Assembly (NCBI RefSeq): GCF_025685575.1
Contig: NZ_JAGSYD010000001.1
Location: 933,852 to 997,851 of the forward strand
DNA: 64,000 nucleotides
Direction of reading: 5' to 3'
Origin: Granulicella cerasi
GTDB taxonomy: Bacteria > Acidobacteriota > Terriglobia > Terriglobales > Acidobacteriaceae
Under the pieces are notes generated by a model, which saw only the letters and a list, made by a program, of their open reading frames with translations, did not search any database and had not been told where the DNA came from. Shown piece after piece: positions 1-8,475 of this stretch. The position numbers were made by a program, and so were the translations under genes. Within the stretch, counting starts at the first letter, position 1. Every line of letters begins with the position of its first letter.

Positions 1-1624
1 GCAGCAAGACTAGCGGTAGCAGCGCGATGAGGAGGTAGGCAAACAGCCTGAACTGGTCCATGTACGCCAGCAAAGCCGCCTGCGTCTGCACCTGGTGATA
101 CAGCATTGCGAGCCCGGCGTAGTGCTGATCGGATGGACTTCCCAGCGTGGCCGAACCAGTCGCGCGAACGGTGGCCGCAGCAAGTCCGTTCGACGCTGTA
201 ATCTGCGCACCCAGATAAGTCTGGTGCACCTGCGTCATGCGTTGCAGGAAGGTACTGGAGAGCGCAATGCCAATCGAACCGCCTTCGTTACGCACCAGCG
301 CATAGATGCCAGCGGCGTTGCTCGTCTGATCTGCAGGAAGGAAGCGGAACATGATCGTCGATAGCGGCACCGTGGTCATGCCGAGGCCCATCACCTGGAT
401 GATGCGCGGGAAGATCAGGCTTGCTTCGCCTACGCCGAGGTTCATCATGGACGCCCAGTAAGTGCCGACGGTCATCGTGACGATGCCCACGGCGATCATG
501 CGGCGTGCGTCGTTTCCGCGGCTCAGCAGCCAGCCGACGAGCGGCACCTCGAGCATCGTGACGAGGCCTGCAGGCGACACCGCAATGCCGGCCGTCGTCG
601 CGTCATAGCCCATCAGTTCCTGCATGTACTGCGGCAGCAGGAAGGTGGTTGCGTACAGCGACGTGTACATGCCCAACACGATGATGCAGCAGAAGAGGAA
701 GTTGCGTTCACCCAGCAGGCGCAGGTTCACCACCGGGTTCTTGACGCGAAGCTCCCAGATGATGGCACCGACGATCGCGAAGACGGCGATGATCGCTGTC
801 CACGTGATGAACGTGCTGCCGAGCCAGTCGAGTTCCTGTCCGCGGTCGAGCACGATTTCTGTTGCTGCAAGGCCGAGCGAAACGAGGCCAAGGCCGATCG
901 CGTCGATCTTCAGAGGATGCTTTTTCAGCAGCGCGCGCGCTTTGACGAGATGCGGCGGGTCCTGCAGCACCATGCGCGTGAAGAATGCGCAGAGCACGCC
1001 GACCGGGATGTTGATGTAAAAGATCCAACGCCACGAGTAGTTATCAGTGATCCAGCCACCAAGCGTGGGGCCAAGCACTGGAGCGCAGAGGATCGCGACC
1101 GTGTAGACGGCCATCGCCATGCCGCGCTTTTCGCCGGGGAAGGCGTCGGCAAGAATGGCCTGCACGGAAGGCTGCAAGCCGCCGCCGCTCAGTCCCTGCA
1201 GCACGCGGAAGATGACCAGCGCGCCGAGTGTCGGAGCCAGACCGCAGGCGGCCGAAAACACAGTGAAGAGCACCACGGAGATCAGATAAAAGTTCTTGCG
1301 ACCGACCACGCTGGAGATCCAGCCGCTGATCGGAAGAATGATCGCATTGGCGACGAGGTAGCTCGTCAGCACCCAGGTGCTTTCGTCCTGCGACGCCGAA
1401 AGGCTGCCTGCGATGTGCGGCAGCGCGACGTTTGCGATGGAGGTATCGAGCACCTCCATGAAGGTACCCATCGTGACCACCAGTGCGATGATCCACGGAT
1501 TGAATACACGCGGCCCCGGCGCGGCTGCGGTTTCGAGCGGCACTCCGGGCTCGAACTCTGGCGCGCTCGGCGCGAGAGAATCCTCTGCGCGTTCTGCGGC
1601 CTCTTCTAAAGTGGCGTGACTCAC
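1..1624 (-). CDS. DHA2-family MFS multidrug exporter (EmrB/QacA type), 3' end cut by window edge
   Basis: Inner-membrane proton-driven drug/H+ antiporter of the 14-helix DHA2 group. Reading the minus strand from a GTG at 1624 gives an unbroken frame of about 541 residues to the window edge. After a polar N-terminal stretch of about 45 residues comes FNPWIIALVVTMGTFMEVLD, the typical helix 1 with motif D1 (LDTSIANVALP). Helix 2 starts STWVLTSYLVANAIILP, then GWISSVVGRKNF (motif A) and RVLQGLSGGGLQPS (motif B/C region). Later segments include a long run of hydrophobic helices ending FRLFAYLLIALLPLVLL. The divergent TetR gene and two palindromes between them indicate local repression. The stop codon lies outside the window, but only a few residues should be missing. 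Substrate cannot be read from sequence. Confidence 0.9.
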   Translation of the reverse strand, partial: MSHATLEEAAERAEDSLAPSAPEFEPGVPLETAAAPGPRVFNPWIIALVVTMGTFMEVLDTSIANVALPHIAGSLSASQDESTWVLTSYLVANAIILPISGWISSVVGRKNFYLISVVLFTVFSAACGLAPTLGALVIFRVLQGLSGGGLQPSVQAILADAFPGEKRGMAMAVYTVAILCAPVLGPTLGGWITDNYSWRWIFYINIPVGVLCAFFTRMVLQDPPHLVKARALLKKHPLKIDAIGLGLVSLGLAATEIVLDRGQELDWLGSTFITWTAIIAVFAIVGAIIWELRVKNPVVNLRLLGERNFLFCCIIVLGMYTSLYATTFLLPQYMQELMGYDATTAGIAVSPAGLVTMLEVPLVGWLLSRGNDARRMIAVGIVTMTVGTYWASMMNLGVGEASLIFPRIIQVMGLGMTTVPLSTIMFRFLPADQTSNAAGIYALVRNEGGSIGIALSSTFLQRMTQVHQTYLGAQITASNGLAAATVRATGSATLGSPSDQHYAGLAMLYHQVQTQAALLAYMDQFRLFAYLLIALLPLVLL

Positions 1625-1665
1625 CCACCGACTCCCAAAAATAGAAATAGCGTTCCGTCGTCAAA

Positions 1666-1700
1666 ATGACCGAGGAGTCATAAAATGACTATACAGTCAT
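1666..1700. promoter_or_regulatory. Two tandem palindromic operators for the divergent TetR/MFS pair
   Basis: Two 16-bp imperfect palindromes with the same outline lie side by side: ATGACC-gagg-AGTCAT at 1666-1681 and ATGACT-atac-AGTCAT at 1685-1700. Their centres are 19 bp apart. They sit in the 152-bp gap between the divergent GTG starts at 1624 and 1777, where a TetR repressor normally binds its own operator. Binding by this TetR is an inference. Confidence 0.7.
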
Positions 1701-1776
1701 TCGATGCGGTGAAATCCCGTAGGACTCAAGCGTTTCAACAGCGGATTCACCCAAATCGCTGTGGTATTTTGGGTTC

Positions 1777-2403
1777 GTGCCCGCTGTCACGAAAACTTCA
1801 CGCACATCGTCTCGCCTGCGTTTGCGGCGTCGTCGTGAGCGCGCTGACCTCCGGCGATCCGAGATCATCACCGCAGCGCTGACGGTTTTCGCAAAACATG
1901 GATTCGCGAACACTCGCGCCGAAGATGTGGCAGAGCAGGCTGGCATCGCCAAAGGCACACTCTACCTTTACTTCGACTCTAAGGAAGCCATCTATGAGGC
2001 CGCCCTGGAGTACGCGATGACGCAACTGCGCGAGCTTGTCTCCGAGCGTTTGCAGAGCGCGACGACGGCTGCAGAGCGCATGCGAGTCTTTGTCGGAACG
2101 CGTATGGAGTTCTGGAGCGCGCAGGGCGAGCTGTACCAGATGATCATGACGGTCGGCCGCGAGAAGCACCAGAAGAAGCGTACGGCGAAGATCATCCGCG
2201 AGAGCGTCGACCAGATCAACCTGCTGTTGCGTGAAGGCATTGAGCGCGGGGAGCTGCGCGAGCGTCCTGTGGAGATGGTCGGCTGGGCCGTGATGGACCT
2301 CATCCGAGGCATGAATGAACGCCGCGTCGATGGCGCTCAACCCACGACGATCGCGCAGGACGCAGAGTTCATCACGGGTATCGCTCTTAGTTACTTCCGC
2401 TGA
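1777..2403 (+). CDS. TetR/AcrR-family transcriptional repressor
   Basis: 208-residue one-component repressor. The N-terminal helix-turn-helix covers about residues 28-75: SEIITAALTVFAKHGFANTR followed by AEDVAEQAGIAKGTLYLYF, the canonical TetR recognition helix signature. The C-terminal helical domain is divergent and should hold the ligand pocket and dimer interface. Start is GTG; the preceding ribosome site is weak, so an alternative start a few codons downstream is possible without loss of the HTH. It is divergent from the DHA2 exporter and shares a gap with paired palindromes, so it most likely represses the exporter and itself until a toxic ligand binds. The gene converges on the regulator downstream with a 43-bp gap. 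Confidence 0.9.
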   Translation: MPAVTKTSRTSSRLRLRRRRERADLRRSEIITAALTVFAKHGFANTRAEDVAEQAGIAKGTLYLYFDSKEAIYEAALEYAMTQLRELVSERLQSATTAAERMRVFVGTRMEFWSAQGELYQMIMTVGREKHQKKRTAKIIRESVDQINLLLREGIERGELRERPVEMVGWAVMDLIRGMNERRVDGAQPTTIAQDAEFITGIALSYFR

Positions 2404-2446
2404 TTTTCGAAGCGTGTGTTCTCGAAGAGCGCGCGCCACTCTGGAT

Positions 2447-4672
2447 CTAGTGTGCGCGGCGTTGCACGAGCGTGATGTGACGTCCCACGTTGCTCTCGCG
2501 CGTCAGCAGAACAGTCTTCCCATCATGCGAAACCGTGAGTCCTTGAAAGGGAGGCGGCGTCAACGAAAGCACGGCGAAGGTATGAGACTTCGCTTCTTGC
2601 GGATCATAGATACGAATCTCTGAGGGCGTGGTCGAGGTGTCCAGATAGAAGATGCCGTGCGGCGTCACCTGCCAGTAGCCCCAGTATCCTGCCGCAGGCT
2701 GCGGCTGGACCATCGACTCTCCGCTGCCGTCCAACGCAACGCGCCAAAGGCCCGCGGCCTCGGCGTGCGTGTAGTAGAGATACTTGCCGTCGGCAGACTC
2801 CTGCGCGGCCATGCCATCCGTCGATGTCACCGGTTGGGGCGTGCCGCCGTTGCTTGAGACCTTCCACACCTGCCACCGGCCGCCGCGATTTGAGCGGAAG
2901 TAAACGGTCTGGTCGTCGTTGGACCAGCGCGGAATGATGTCGTTCACCGCACCGAAGGTCAGTTGCTTCGGTGCTCCTCCGCTCGCGGGAATCGAGAAGA
3001 TATGCGAATGGCCATCGGGGCGTGAGTCGTAGAGGATCCTGTCCCCGCGATGCGACCAGGATGGGCTGCCGGTAACGGGCCCTTGCGACATTGTGAGCTG
3101 GCGTAGCTGCACGCCATCGGCGGAGGAAACCCAGATCTCCTGGTTGCCAGAGCGTCGCGACTGGAAGGCGAAGGCGTGGTCGTCCGGTGCCATCGTTGGC
3201 GCGGAGTCCTCCTGCGTGGAGGAGAGAATGCTGTTCTCGGGGCTGTGGCCGTCCTCGCCCATGTGGACACGGTCGGTATTCCAGATGGCGGCACCCTGCG
3301 AATACGCAAGCTGGCCGGGCAGAGGGCCTACCGCTGGCTGGGTCGCATCTTCTGAGCCGACCGGCATCCGTACCGGCTGCTCACCGTTCAGCTTGATGCG
3401 CCAGAGCGAAGATTTGCCCGCGCGGTTGGAGGCGAAGACGATGTGCGAGCTGTCGCGCTCCCAGGCAAAGCCTTCGATGTTCATCCGGTCGTGCGTCAGC
3501 GGATGGAGCACACCGTCCACAAGGGTGATCCAGTAGAGATCGCGGACAGCCGTTTCGGTGGCGCGGGTAAAGGCGACCTTCTTGCCGTCGGGAGAGTACT
3601 GCGGGCTTAGGTCGCCTTCAGCGCCATCCGGTGGATTAGTAATGACCTGTGCGCGGAGCGTCGCGAGATCGAGCTGATAGATGGACGCACTCGCTTCGTT
3701 ACCTACATGGTCGGAGAAGAGCAGAAACTTGCCGTCGGGCGACCATGAGAGCCCACCCTGCTCCCAGGAGCTGGTCTCCTGAGGAATGTAGACCTTCCTC
3801 GGGGCGGCATTCGGCTGATTGGTCGCAGCTATATAAATGCCGAGGCCCGCGTCCGATCGCCCGAAGTAGGCGATCTCTTTCCCGTCAGGGGACCAGACGG
3901 GGCTGAACTGCTGGATGCCATCGTTGTTCAGGCTGCGCTTGGACTCTTGTCCTATGTTTTTCAGATAGATCCGCCGGCTGGCGATGTTCGTGTTTACCTG
4001 AACATAGGCGATCGTCTTGCCGCTCGGCGAGAAGGCCGGCTGAAGCTGCTCTCCTGCGTCGCCGGTGAGCGCCGTGGTTTCGAGCGATGCAGCATCGAGG
4101 GTACGGGTCTTCATGTACCAGATGGTGCCGCCGATAGCGCAAAGCACGAGAGCCAAGGTTGTAGCTGCTGCTGCCAGCAGGAAGGTCGAACGGGTACGAC
4201 GCTCTTCGAGGACCGCAAGCGGAAGCGTCTCTACAAGAGGAGGCGCTTCGAGGATTTGGATCTGAGGTGCCGTCGGCTCGATCGCGGGCGGGAGATACTC
4301 GACGGCCTCTCCGAGCGCAGGGACCTCTTCGGCTTCTTCGAGGGCGAAGCTGACGGGAGCCACCAGACGGTAGCCGACCTTGGGGATGGTCTGAATATAG
4401 TGCGGGTCCTGCGGTGCATCTTCCACCACTCGACGGAGGATGGAGATGCACCGAGTCAACGCATCGTCGCTGACGAAGGTGTTCGGCCAGACGGTGGCGA
4501 CCAGCTCTTCTTTCGTGAAGACCTTGCCTTGCCGCTGGGCCAAAGTGACGAGCACTTTCATCACCTTCGGCTCGATGTGATGTTCCTGATGATCGCGAAT
4601 CAGGGTGTTCGCGGTAGGGTCGACCGTCCAGTCTCCGACCTGGAACGGCGTATTCCCTTCGTTCGGCTTCAC
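2447..4672 (-). CDS. Membrane-anchored winged-helix (OmpR/CadC-type) regulator with PD40/TolB-like propeller
   Basis: One-component transmembrane regulator of about 741 residues. Residues about 8-108 form an OmpR-type winged helix: FQVGDWTVDPTANTLIRD, then LAQRQGKVFTKEELVATVWP, a recognition helix DDALTRCISILRRVVED and the wing YIQTIPKVGYRLV. A Pro/Glu-rich linker leads to one transmembrane helix at about 163-187. The C-terminal 550 residues carry repeated PD40/WD40-like blades (LQPAFSPSGKTIAYV, FSPVWSPDGKEIAYF, GLSWSPDGKFLLFS), predicted periplasmic. Start: GTG at 4672 has AAGGGG six bases upstream; an in-frame GTG at 4687 would add five residues. It is divergent from the TonB receptor at 4821, and the gap contains an 11-bp-spaced direct repeat fitting OmpR-family binding. 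Ligand unknown. Confidence 0.85.
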   Translation of the reverse strand: MKPNEGNTPFQVGDWTVDPTANTLIRDHQEHHIEPKVMKVLVTLAQRQGKVFTKEELVATVWPNTFVSDDALTRCISILRRVVEDAPQDPHYIQTIPKVGYRLVAPVSFALEEAEEVPALGEAVEYLPPAIEPTAPQIQILEAPPLVETLPLAVLEERRTRSTFLLAAAATTLALVLCAIGGTIWYMKTRTLDAASLETTALTGDAGEQLQPAFSPSGKTIAYVQVNTNIASRRIYLKNIGQESKRSLNNDGIQQFSPVWSPDGKEIAYFGRSDAGLGIYIAATNQPNAAPRKVYIPQETSSWEQGGLSWSPDGKFLLFSDHVGNEASASIYQLDLATLRAQVITNPPDGAEGDLSPQYSPDGKKVAFTRATETAVRDLYWITLVDGVLHPLTHDRMNIEGFAWERDSSHIVFASNRAGKSSLWRIKLNGEQPVRMPVGSEDATQPAVGPLPGQLAYSQGAAIWNTDRVHMGEDGHSPENSILSSTQEDSAPTMAPDDHAFAFQSRRSGNQEIWVSSADGVQLRQLTMSQGPVTGSPSWSHRGDRILYDSRPDGHSHIFSIPASGGAPKQLTFGAVNDIIPRWSNDDQTVYFRSNRGGRWQVWKVSSNGGTPQPVTSTDGMAAQESADGKYLYYTHAEAAGLWRVALDGSGESMVQPQPAAGYWGYWQVTPHGIFYLDTSTTPSEIRIYDPQEAKSHTFAVLSLTPPPFQGLTVSHDGKTVLLTRESNVGRHITLVQRRAH

Positions 4673-4715
4673 GTGTAACCCCTTCACAGAAAAGAACTTC
4701 TCGGGCGACCTAACG

Positions 4716-4735
4716 CCATCAGAAAACCATCAGAA
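4716..4735. promoter_or_regulatory. CCATCAGAA direct repeat, candidate OmpR-type operator
   Basis: The 9-mer CCATCAGAA occurs at 4716-4724 and again at 4727-4735, exactly 11 bp apart, in the gap between the winged-helix regulator and the TonB receptor. OmpR/PhoB-type winged helices typically bind tandem direct repeats about one helical turn apart. A possible -10 (TATAGT, about 4780-4785) lies downstream. The binding partner is inferred from adjacency. Confidence 0.55.
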
Positions 4736-4820
4736 CAAGATCGGTCGAGCCATCGGGACTATCATGCAACGCCGTTCCTATAGTTTACGACGCTTCAGGA
4801 ACACCCTTTTGGAGGTCATC

Positions 4821-7800
4821 TTGTTTACGAACAAGGCAGGACAGAAACACGCAGTGAAGAGGCCGCTGGCATGGGGACGTACCCGTGACATCGCCTCGGA
4901 CATCTTCTCTTTACGCGCCGCCGCACCGATCGTGTTCGCCATGGCGGCCGCGTCCGCGGGCGCACAGGTCACCTCAGGCTCCATCTTCGGTACGGTTCAG
5001 GACTCCACAGGAGCTGTGATCCCCGGCGCCAAGATTGTAGCGTCTGCGCCGAGCATCGGCGCGAGCCGCACAGTGACGTCGTCGGGTAACGGCACGTTTT
5101 CGATTCCGAACCTGCCGCCGGGGTCGTACACGCTGACGATCACGGCGAAGGGCTTCAGCTCGCTGGTGAAGGATGGCGTGATTCTGAACCCGGCCGATCA
5201 CCTGAGCGCAGGTACGCTGGCGCTGCAGGTCGGATCCGAATCGGCCTCGGTCACCGTCAGTGCTGACACTGGCCAGTTGCAGATCCAGGCGAACTCGGGC
5301 GAGCGCTCCGACCTGATTACGGGCAAGCAGTTGAATGACATCGCGCTGAATGGACGCAATGTGCTGGACATCCTTCGCGTGATCCCGGGCGTTTCCGGCA
5401 CCGGCACCTTCGGTGCGTCGAGCACCGGCGGCCTGGACACGTATAGCGTGAACGGCACGCGCACGAACCAGCACCAGTTCACCATGGACGGCGCCTCAAA
5501 CGTGGACACCGGCAACAACGGCGGCACGCAGGTGACGTTGAACACCGACGCCATCGCGGAGGTGAAGGTGCTGACCTCGAACTTCCAGGCGGAGTTCGGC
5601 AAGGCCGGCGGTGGATCCATTGCGGTCACTTCGCGCGGCGGCACCAACGACTTCCATGGCAACGCTCACTTCTTCCATCGCAATGAAGGCCTGAACGCCA
5701 ACGATTGGGTGAGCGACCATAACGGCACCTCAAAGCCGCTGTATCGCTACAACACCTTCGGCTACCAGGTGGGCGGACCGATCAAGAAGGACAAGCTGTA
5801 TTTCTTCTTCTCGAACGAGTTCTACCGCCAGTTGATTCCTGCGGGTCTGGTGCAGTACCGCACGCCGACGGCGCTTGAGCGCACGGGCGACTTTTCGCGG
5901 AGCGTGGACAGCGGCGGAAACGCGCTGCAGATTGTGAACCCGGCAACGGGTACGGCGTTTGTGAATAACACGATCACCGCCGCGCAGATGACCGCGGCGG
6001 AGACGGCGGCGTTTGCGCAGACGCAGCGGATCCTGGCGCTCTTCCCGCTGCCGAACGTGGCGAACAACAATTCCTACAACCGTCAGGACCCGCAGTCCGA
6101 TCAGCATCCGCGAACGGAGTACGTGGGCCGTGTGGACTACCAGATCACGCCGAACGAACGCCTGTTCGCGCGCTACATCAACAACCAGGACACGCAGACC
6201 GGGCCTGTCGGAACCTTTGGCCTGATCTGCAATGGCACGCTGATCATCCCGGGCGGATGCACCGACAAGCAGCCGGGCTGGAACCTTTCCGTGGACCTCA
6301 CCAGCACGCTTTCGCCGCGAGTGCTGAACGAAGTAAGCATCGGGCCGAGCGTCTACAAGTCGCAGATCACGGGCAACAACGGCAACCTCTCGCGTCAGTC
6401 CAACAATATCGATCTGCCGCTGCTGTATCCGGTCGCGGCCGATAGCTCGATTCCGGACATCTCCTTTACGGGCAACGGCGCGAGCTATCCGGGATCGTAC
6501 TTCGGTGCCACGCCGTGGCACCAGGCTTCGACGACGATCGACGCCAACGATAACCTGACCTGGAGCCTGCACAGCCACACGCTGAAGTTTGGCGTGTTCT
6601 ACCAGCGCGCGCGCAAGGACCAGATTGCGTGGGGCAATGCGAACGGCCAGTACAGCTTCAGCAACTGCTCGACGTCGGCGCCGGGTTGCGTAGCGGGTGC
6701 GAGCTCGGCGCAGGGTTCGCCGATCGCCAGCGCGCTTCTCGGTTATTTCACTAGCTTCGATCAGTCGAGCGCACGTCCTACGGGATACTTCCGCTACAAC
6801 CAGGTGGAGTTCTACGCGCAGGACACGTGGCAGGTAACGCCGCGCTTCACGCTCGACTACGGTGTGCGCTTCGTCTACATTCCGCCGCAGTATGACGCGC
6901 ACAACCAGATTGCGTTGTTCACGCCGTCGGCATACCGCGCGGCGGATGCGGTGACGATCGATACGAGCGGCAACATCGTTCCAGGCACGGGCAATCCGCT
7001 GAACGGCATGACCTACTCCAATAACGGCACGCTGCCGAAGGGCGGATGGAACGGCCAGGGCATTATGCCGGAGCCTCGCGTGGGCTTTGCGTGGGACTTC
7101 TACGGCGACCACAAGGGCGTGATCCGTGGCGGCTTCGGCACGTCGCATGATCGCTCGCAGGGCAATCTGGTATTCAACACCGTCTTCGGGAACCCGGCGG
7201 TGGTGACGACGCCGAGCATCTCCAACAACACCTTCGCGGGCATCAGCTCGTCGGCGGTAAACGCGAGCACCGGTGTGCTGAGCGGCATCTACGGTGCCGA
7301 TCGCAGCGGACAGGTGCCGGTGACGTACAGCTACTCGCTGGGCGTACAGCGTGAGGTGGGCGGTGGCGTCAGCCTGGATGTCGCGTATGTGGGCAACGTC
7401 GGTCGCCACCAGGTGACGGCGCGCGACCTGAACACGATTCCCTACGGCACTACGTTCACACGTGCCGCACAGAACCCTGCCAACTTCGCCGGCGGCGTAG
7501 TGCCGACGGTCGAACCGAACCTTCCGCCGGAGTATGCGGCCGCAGGTTACAGCTTCAGCGGTCAGTATGCCTATCAGCAGAACTACCTGTCGCCGTACAA
7601 GGGCTATGGGCAGATGGAGTACTACAAGTTCGACGGTACTTCGAGCTACAACTCGCTGCAGGCTTCGGTGCTGAAGCGCTACAGCCGTTCGCTTACCTTC
7701 GGCGGCTTCTATACGTGGTCGAAGACGCTGACGACTTCGAGCTCGGATGAGAGCTTCGTCGATCCGTTCAACCCGCGCAAGTACAGCTATGGCGTGGCAT

Positions 7801-8390
7801 CCTATGACCGCCGCAGCGTGGCTGCGATCAACTACGTGTACAGCCTGCCGAACTTCTCGCAGCTCTTTCATGCTGCGCGCTGGATGGGCGTGATCACCGA
7901 CGGCTTCCAGCTTTCGGGACTCGCGAGCATGCAGAGCGGTGCGCCGGTGATCAATGCGCTGTGGTATCCGGCCAACCAGTTGACCGGCGGCTCGCAGTGG
8001 AGCAAGATTCCGCCGGCGTTCGTCGGCGTGGACTCGCTCGGTAACCTCATCAAGCCGACGATCGGCTACCCGACACTGGCGGCCCGTGGCAGCCTGCGTC
8101 AGGGTGGGCTTGTGACGTGGGACCAGTCCATCTTCAAGAACTTCAACTTCGGCAAGGAGTCGAAGGGCCGCTATCTGCAGATTCGTGGCGAGTTCTTCAA
8201 CATCCTGAACCACCCCAACATCGCGGCTCGCGACTACAACGCGAACGTGACGCTGCCTTCGTACAACGGAACGTACACGCCGTTGTCGGTGAGCAAGGAC
8301 TCGAACTGGGGCCAGCCCACCAGCGCGTTCAGCAACCTGGGACCTGGCGGACCACGCGTCATCCAGCTTGCTGGGAAGCTGTACTTCTAA
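4821..8390 (+). CDS. TonB-dependent receptor, Oar-like, with carboxypeptidase-regulatory-like N-terminal domain
   Basis: Outer-membrane active transporter of about 1,189 residues. Start is TTG at 4821 with GGAGGT at 4811-4816; an open frame runs further upstream into the divergent regulator but has no better start. The signal peptide ends with APIVFAMAAASAGAQ. A carboxypeptidase-regulatory-like beta-sandwich follows (SGSIFGTVQDSTGAVIPGA, FSIPNLPPGSYTLTITAKGF), then a plug domain (LNDIALNGRNVLDILRVIPG, SVNGTRTNQHQFTMDGASN) and a long beta-barrel with alternating aromatic strands ending VIQLAGKLYF, with the expected C-terminal Phe. This architecture is the dominant TonB-receptor type in Acidobacteriota. 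No SusD partner is present. The GH30 gene 85 bp downstream suggests uptake of oligosaccharides released by that enzyme, but a terminator lies between them. Confidence 0.9.
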   Translation: MFTNKAGQKHAVKRPLAWGRTRDIASDIFSLRAAAPIVFAMAAASAGAQVTSGSIFGTVQDSTGAVIPGAKIVASAPSIGASRTVTSSGNGTFSIPNLPPGSYTLTITAKGFSSLVKDGVILNPADHLSAGTLALQVGSESASVTVSADTGQLQIQANSGERSDLITGKQLNDIALNGRNVLDILRVIPGVSGTGTFGASSTGGLDTYSVNGTRTNQHQFTMDGASNVDTGNNGGTQVTLNTDAIAEVKVLTSNFQAEFGKAGGGSIAVTSRGGTNDFHGNAHFFHRNEGLNANDWVSDHNGTSKPLYRYNTFGYQVGGPIKKDKLYFFFSNEFYRQLIPAGLVQYRTPTALERTGDFSRSVDSGGNALQIVNPATGTAFVNNTITAAQMTAAETAAFAQTQRILALFPLPNVANNNSYNRQDPQSDQHPRTEYVGRVDYQITPNERLFARYINNQDTQTGPVGTFGLICNGTLIIPGGCTDKQPGWNLSVDLTSTLSPRVLNEVSIGPSVYKSQITGNNGNLSRQSNNIDLPLLYPVAADSSIPDISFTGNGASYPGSYFGATPWHQASTTIDANDNLTWSLHSHTLKFGVFYQRARKDQIAWGNANGQYSFSNCSTSAPGCVAGASSAQGSPIASALLGYFTSFDQSSARPTGYFRYNQVEFYAQDTWQVTPRFTLDYGVRFVYIPPQYDAHNQIALFTPSAYRAADAVTIDTSGNIVPGTGNPLNGMTYSNNGTLPKGGWNGQGIMPEPRVGFAWDFYGDHKGVIRGGFGTSHDRSQGNLVFNTVFGNPAVVTTPSISNNTFAGISSSAVNASTGVLSGIYGADRSGQVPVTYSYSLGVQREVGGGVSLDVAYVGNVGRHQVTARDLNTIPYGTTFTRAAQNPANFAGGVVPTVEPNLPPEYAAAGYSFSGQYAYQQNYLSPYKGYGQMEYYKFDGTSSYNSLQASVLKRYSRSLTFGGFYTWSKTLTTSSSDESFVDPFNPRKYSYGVASYDRRSVAAINYVYSLPNFSQLFHAARWMGVITDGFQLSGLASMQSGAPVINALWYPANQLTGGSQWSKIPPAFVGVDSLGNLIKPTIGYPTLAARGSLRQGGLVTWDQSIFKNFNFGKESKGRYLQIRGEFFNILNHPNIAARDYNANVTLPSYNGTYTPLSVSKDSNWGQPTSAFSNLGPGGPRVIQLAGKLYF

Positions 8391-8407
8391 GTTGCCTCCA
8401 GGCAAAT

Positions 8408-8446
8408 CGCTGGGCATCCGGAGCCTCGGGTGTCCAGCGTCTTTTT
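8408..8446 (+). terminator. Intrinsic terminator after the TonB receptor
   Basis: A 12-bp stem (8408-8419 with 8428-8439, two G-T wobbles) and 8-base loop is followed by TCTTTTT at 8440-8446. It lies 17 bases after the TonB-receptor stop and 29 bases before the GH30 start, so it could separate them or act as a partial terminator inside one operon. Confidence 0.7.
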
Positions 8447-8475
8447 CTCTTCATCTTTTGAGCAACGAGGTCCCC

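Noticed and set aside
5730..8417. Long minus-strand open frame of 895 codons opposite the first TonB receptor
   Set aside because: Arg/Val/His-rich composition with no domain, no signal and no ribosome site; it mirrors the codon bias of the real gene on the other strand.
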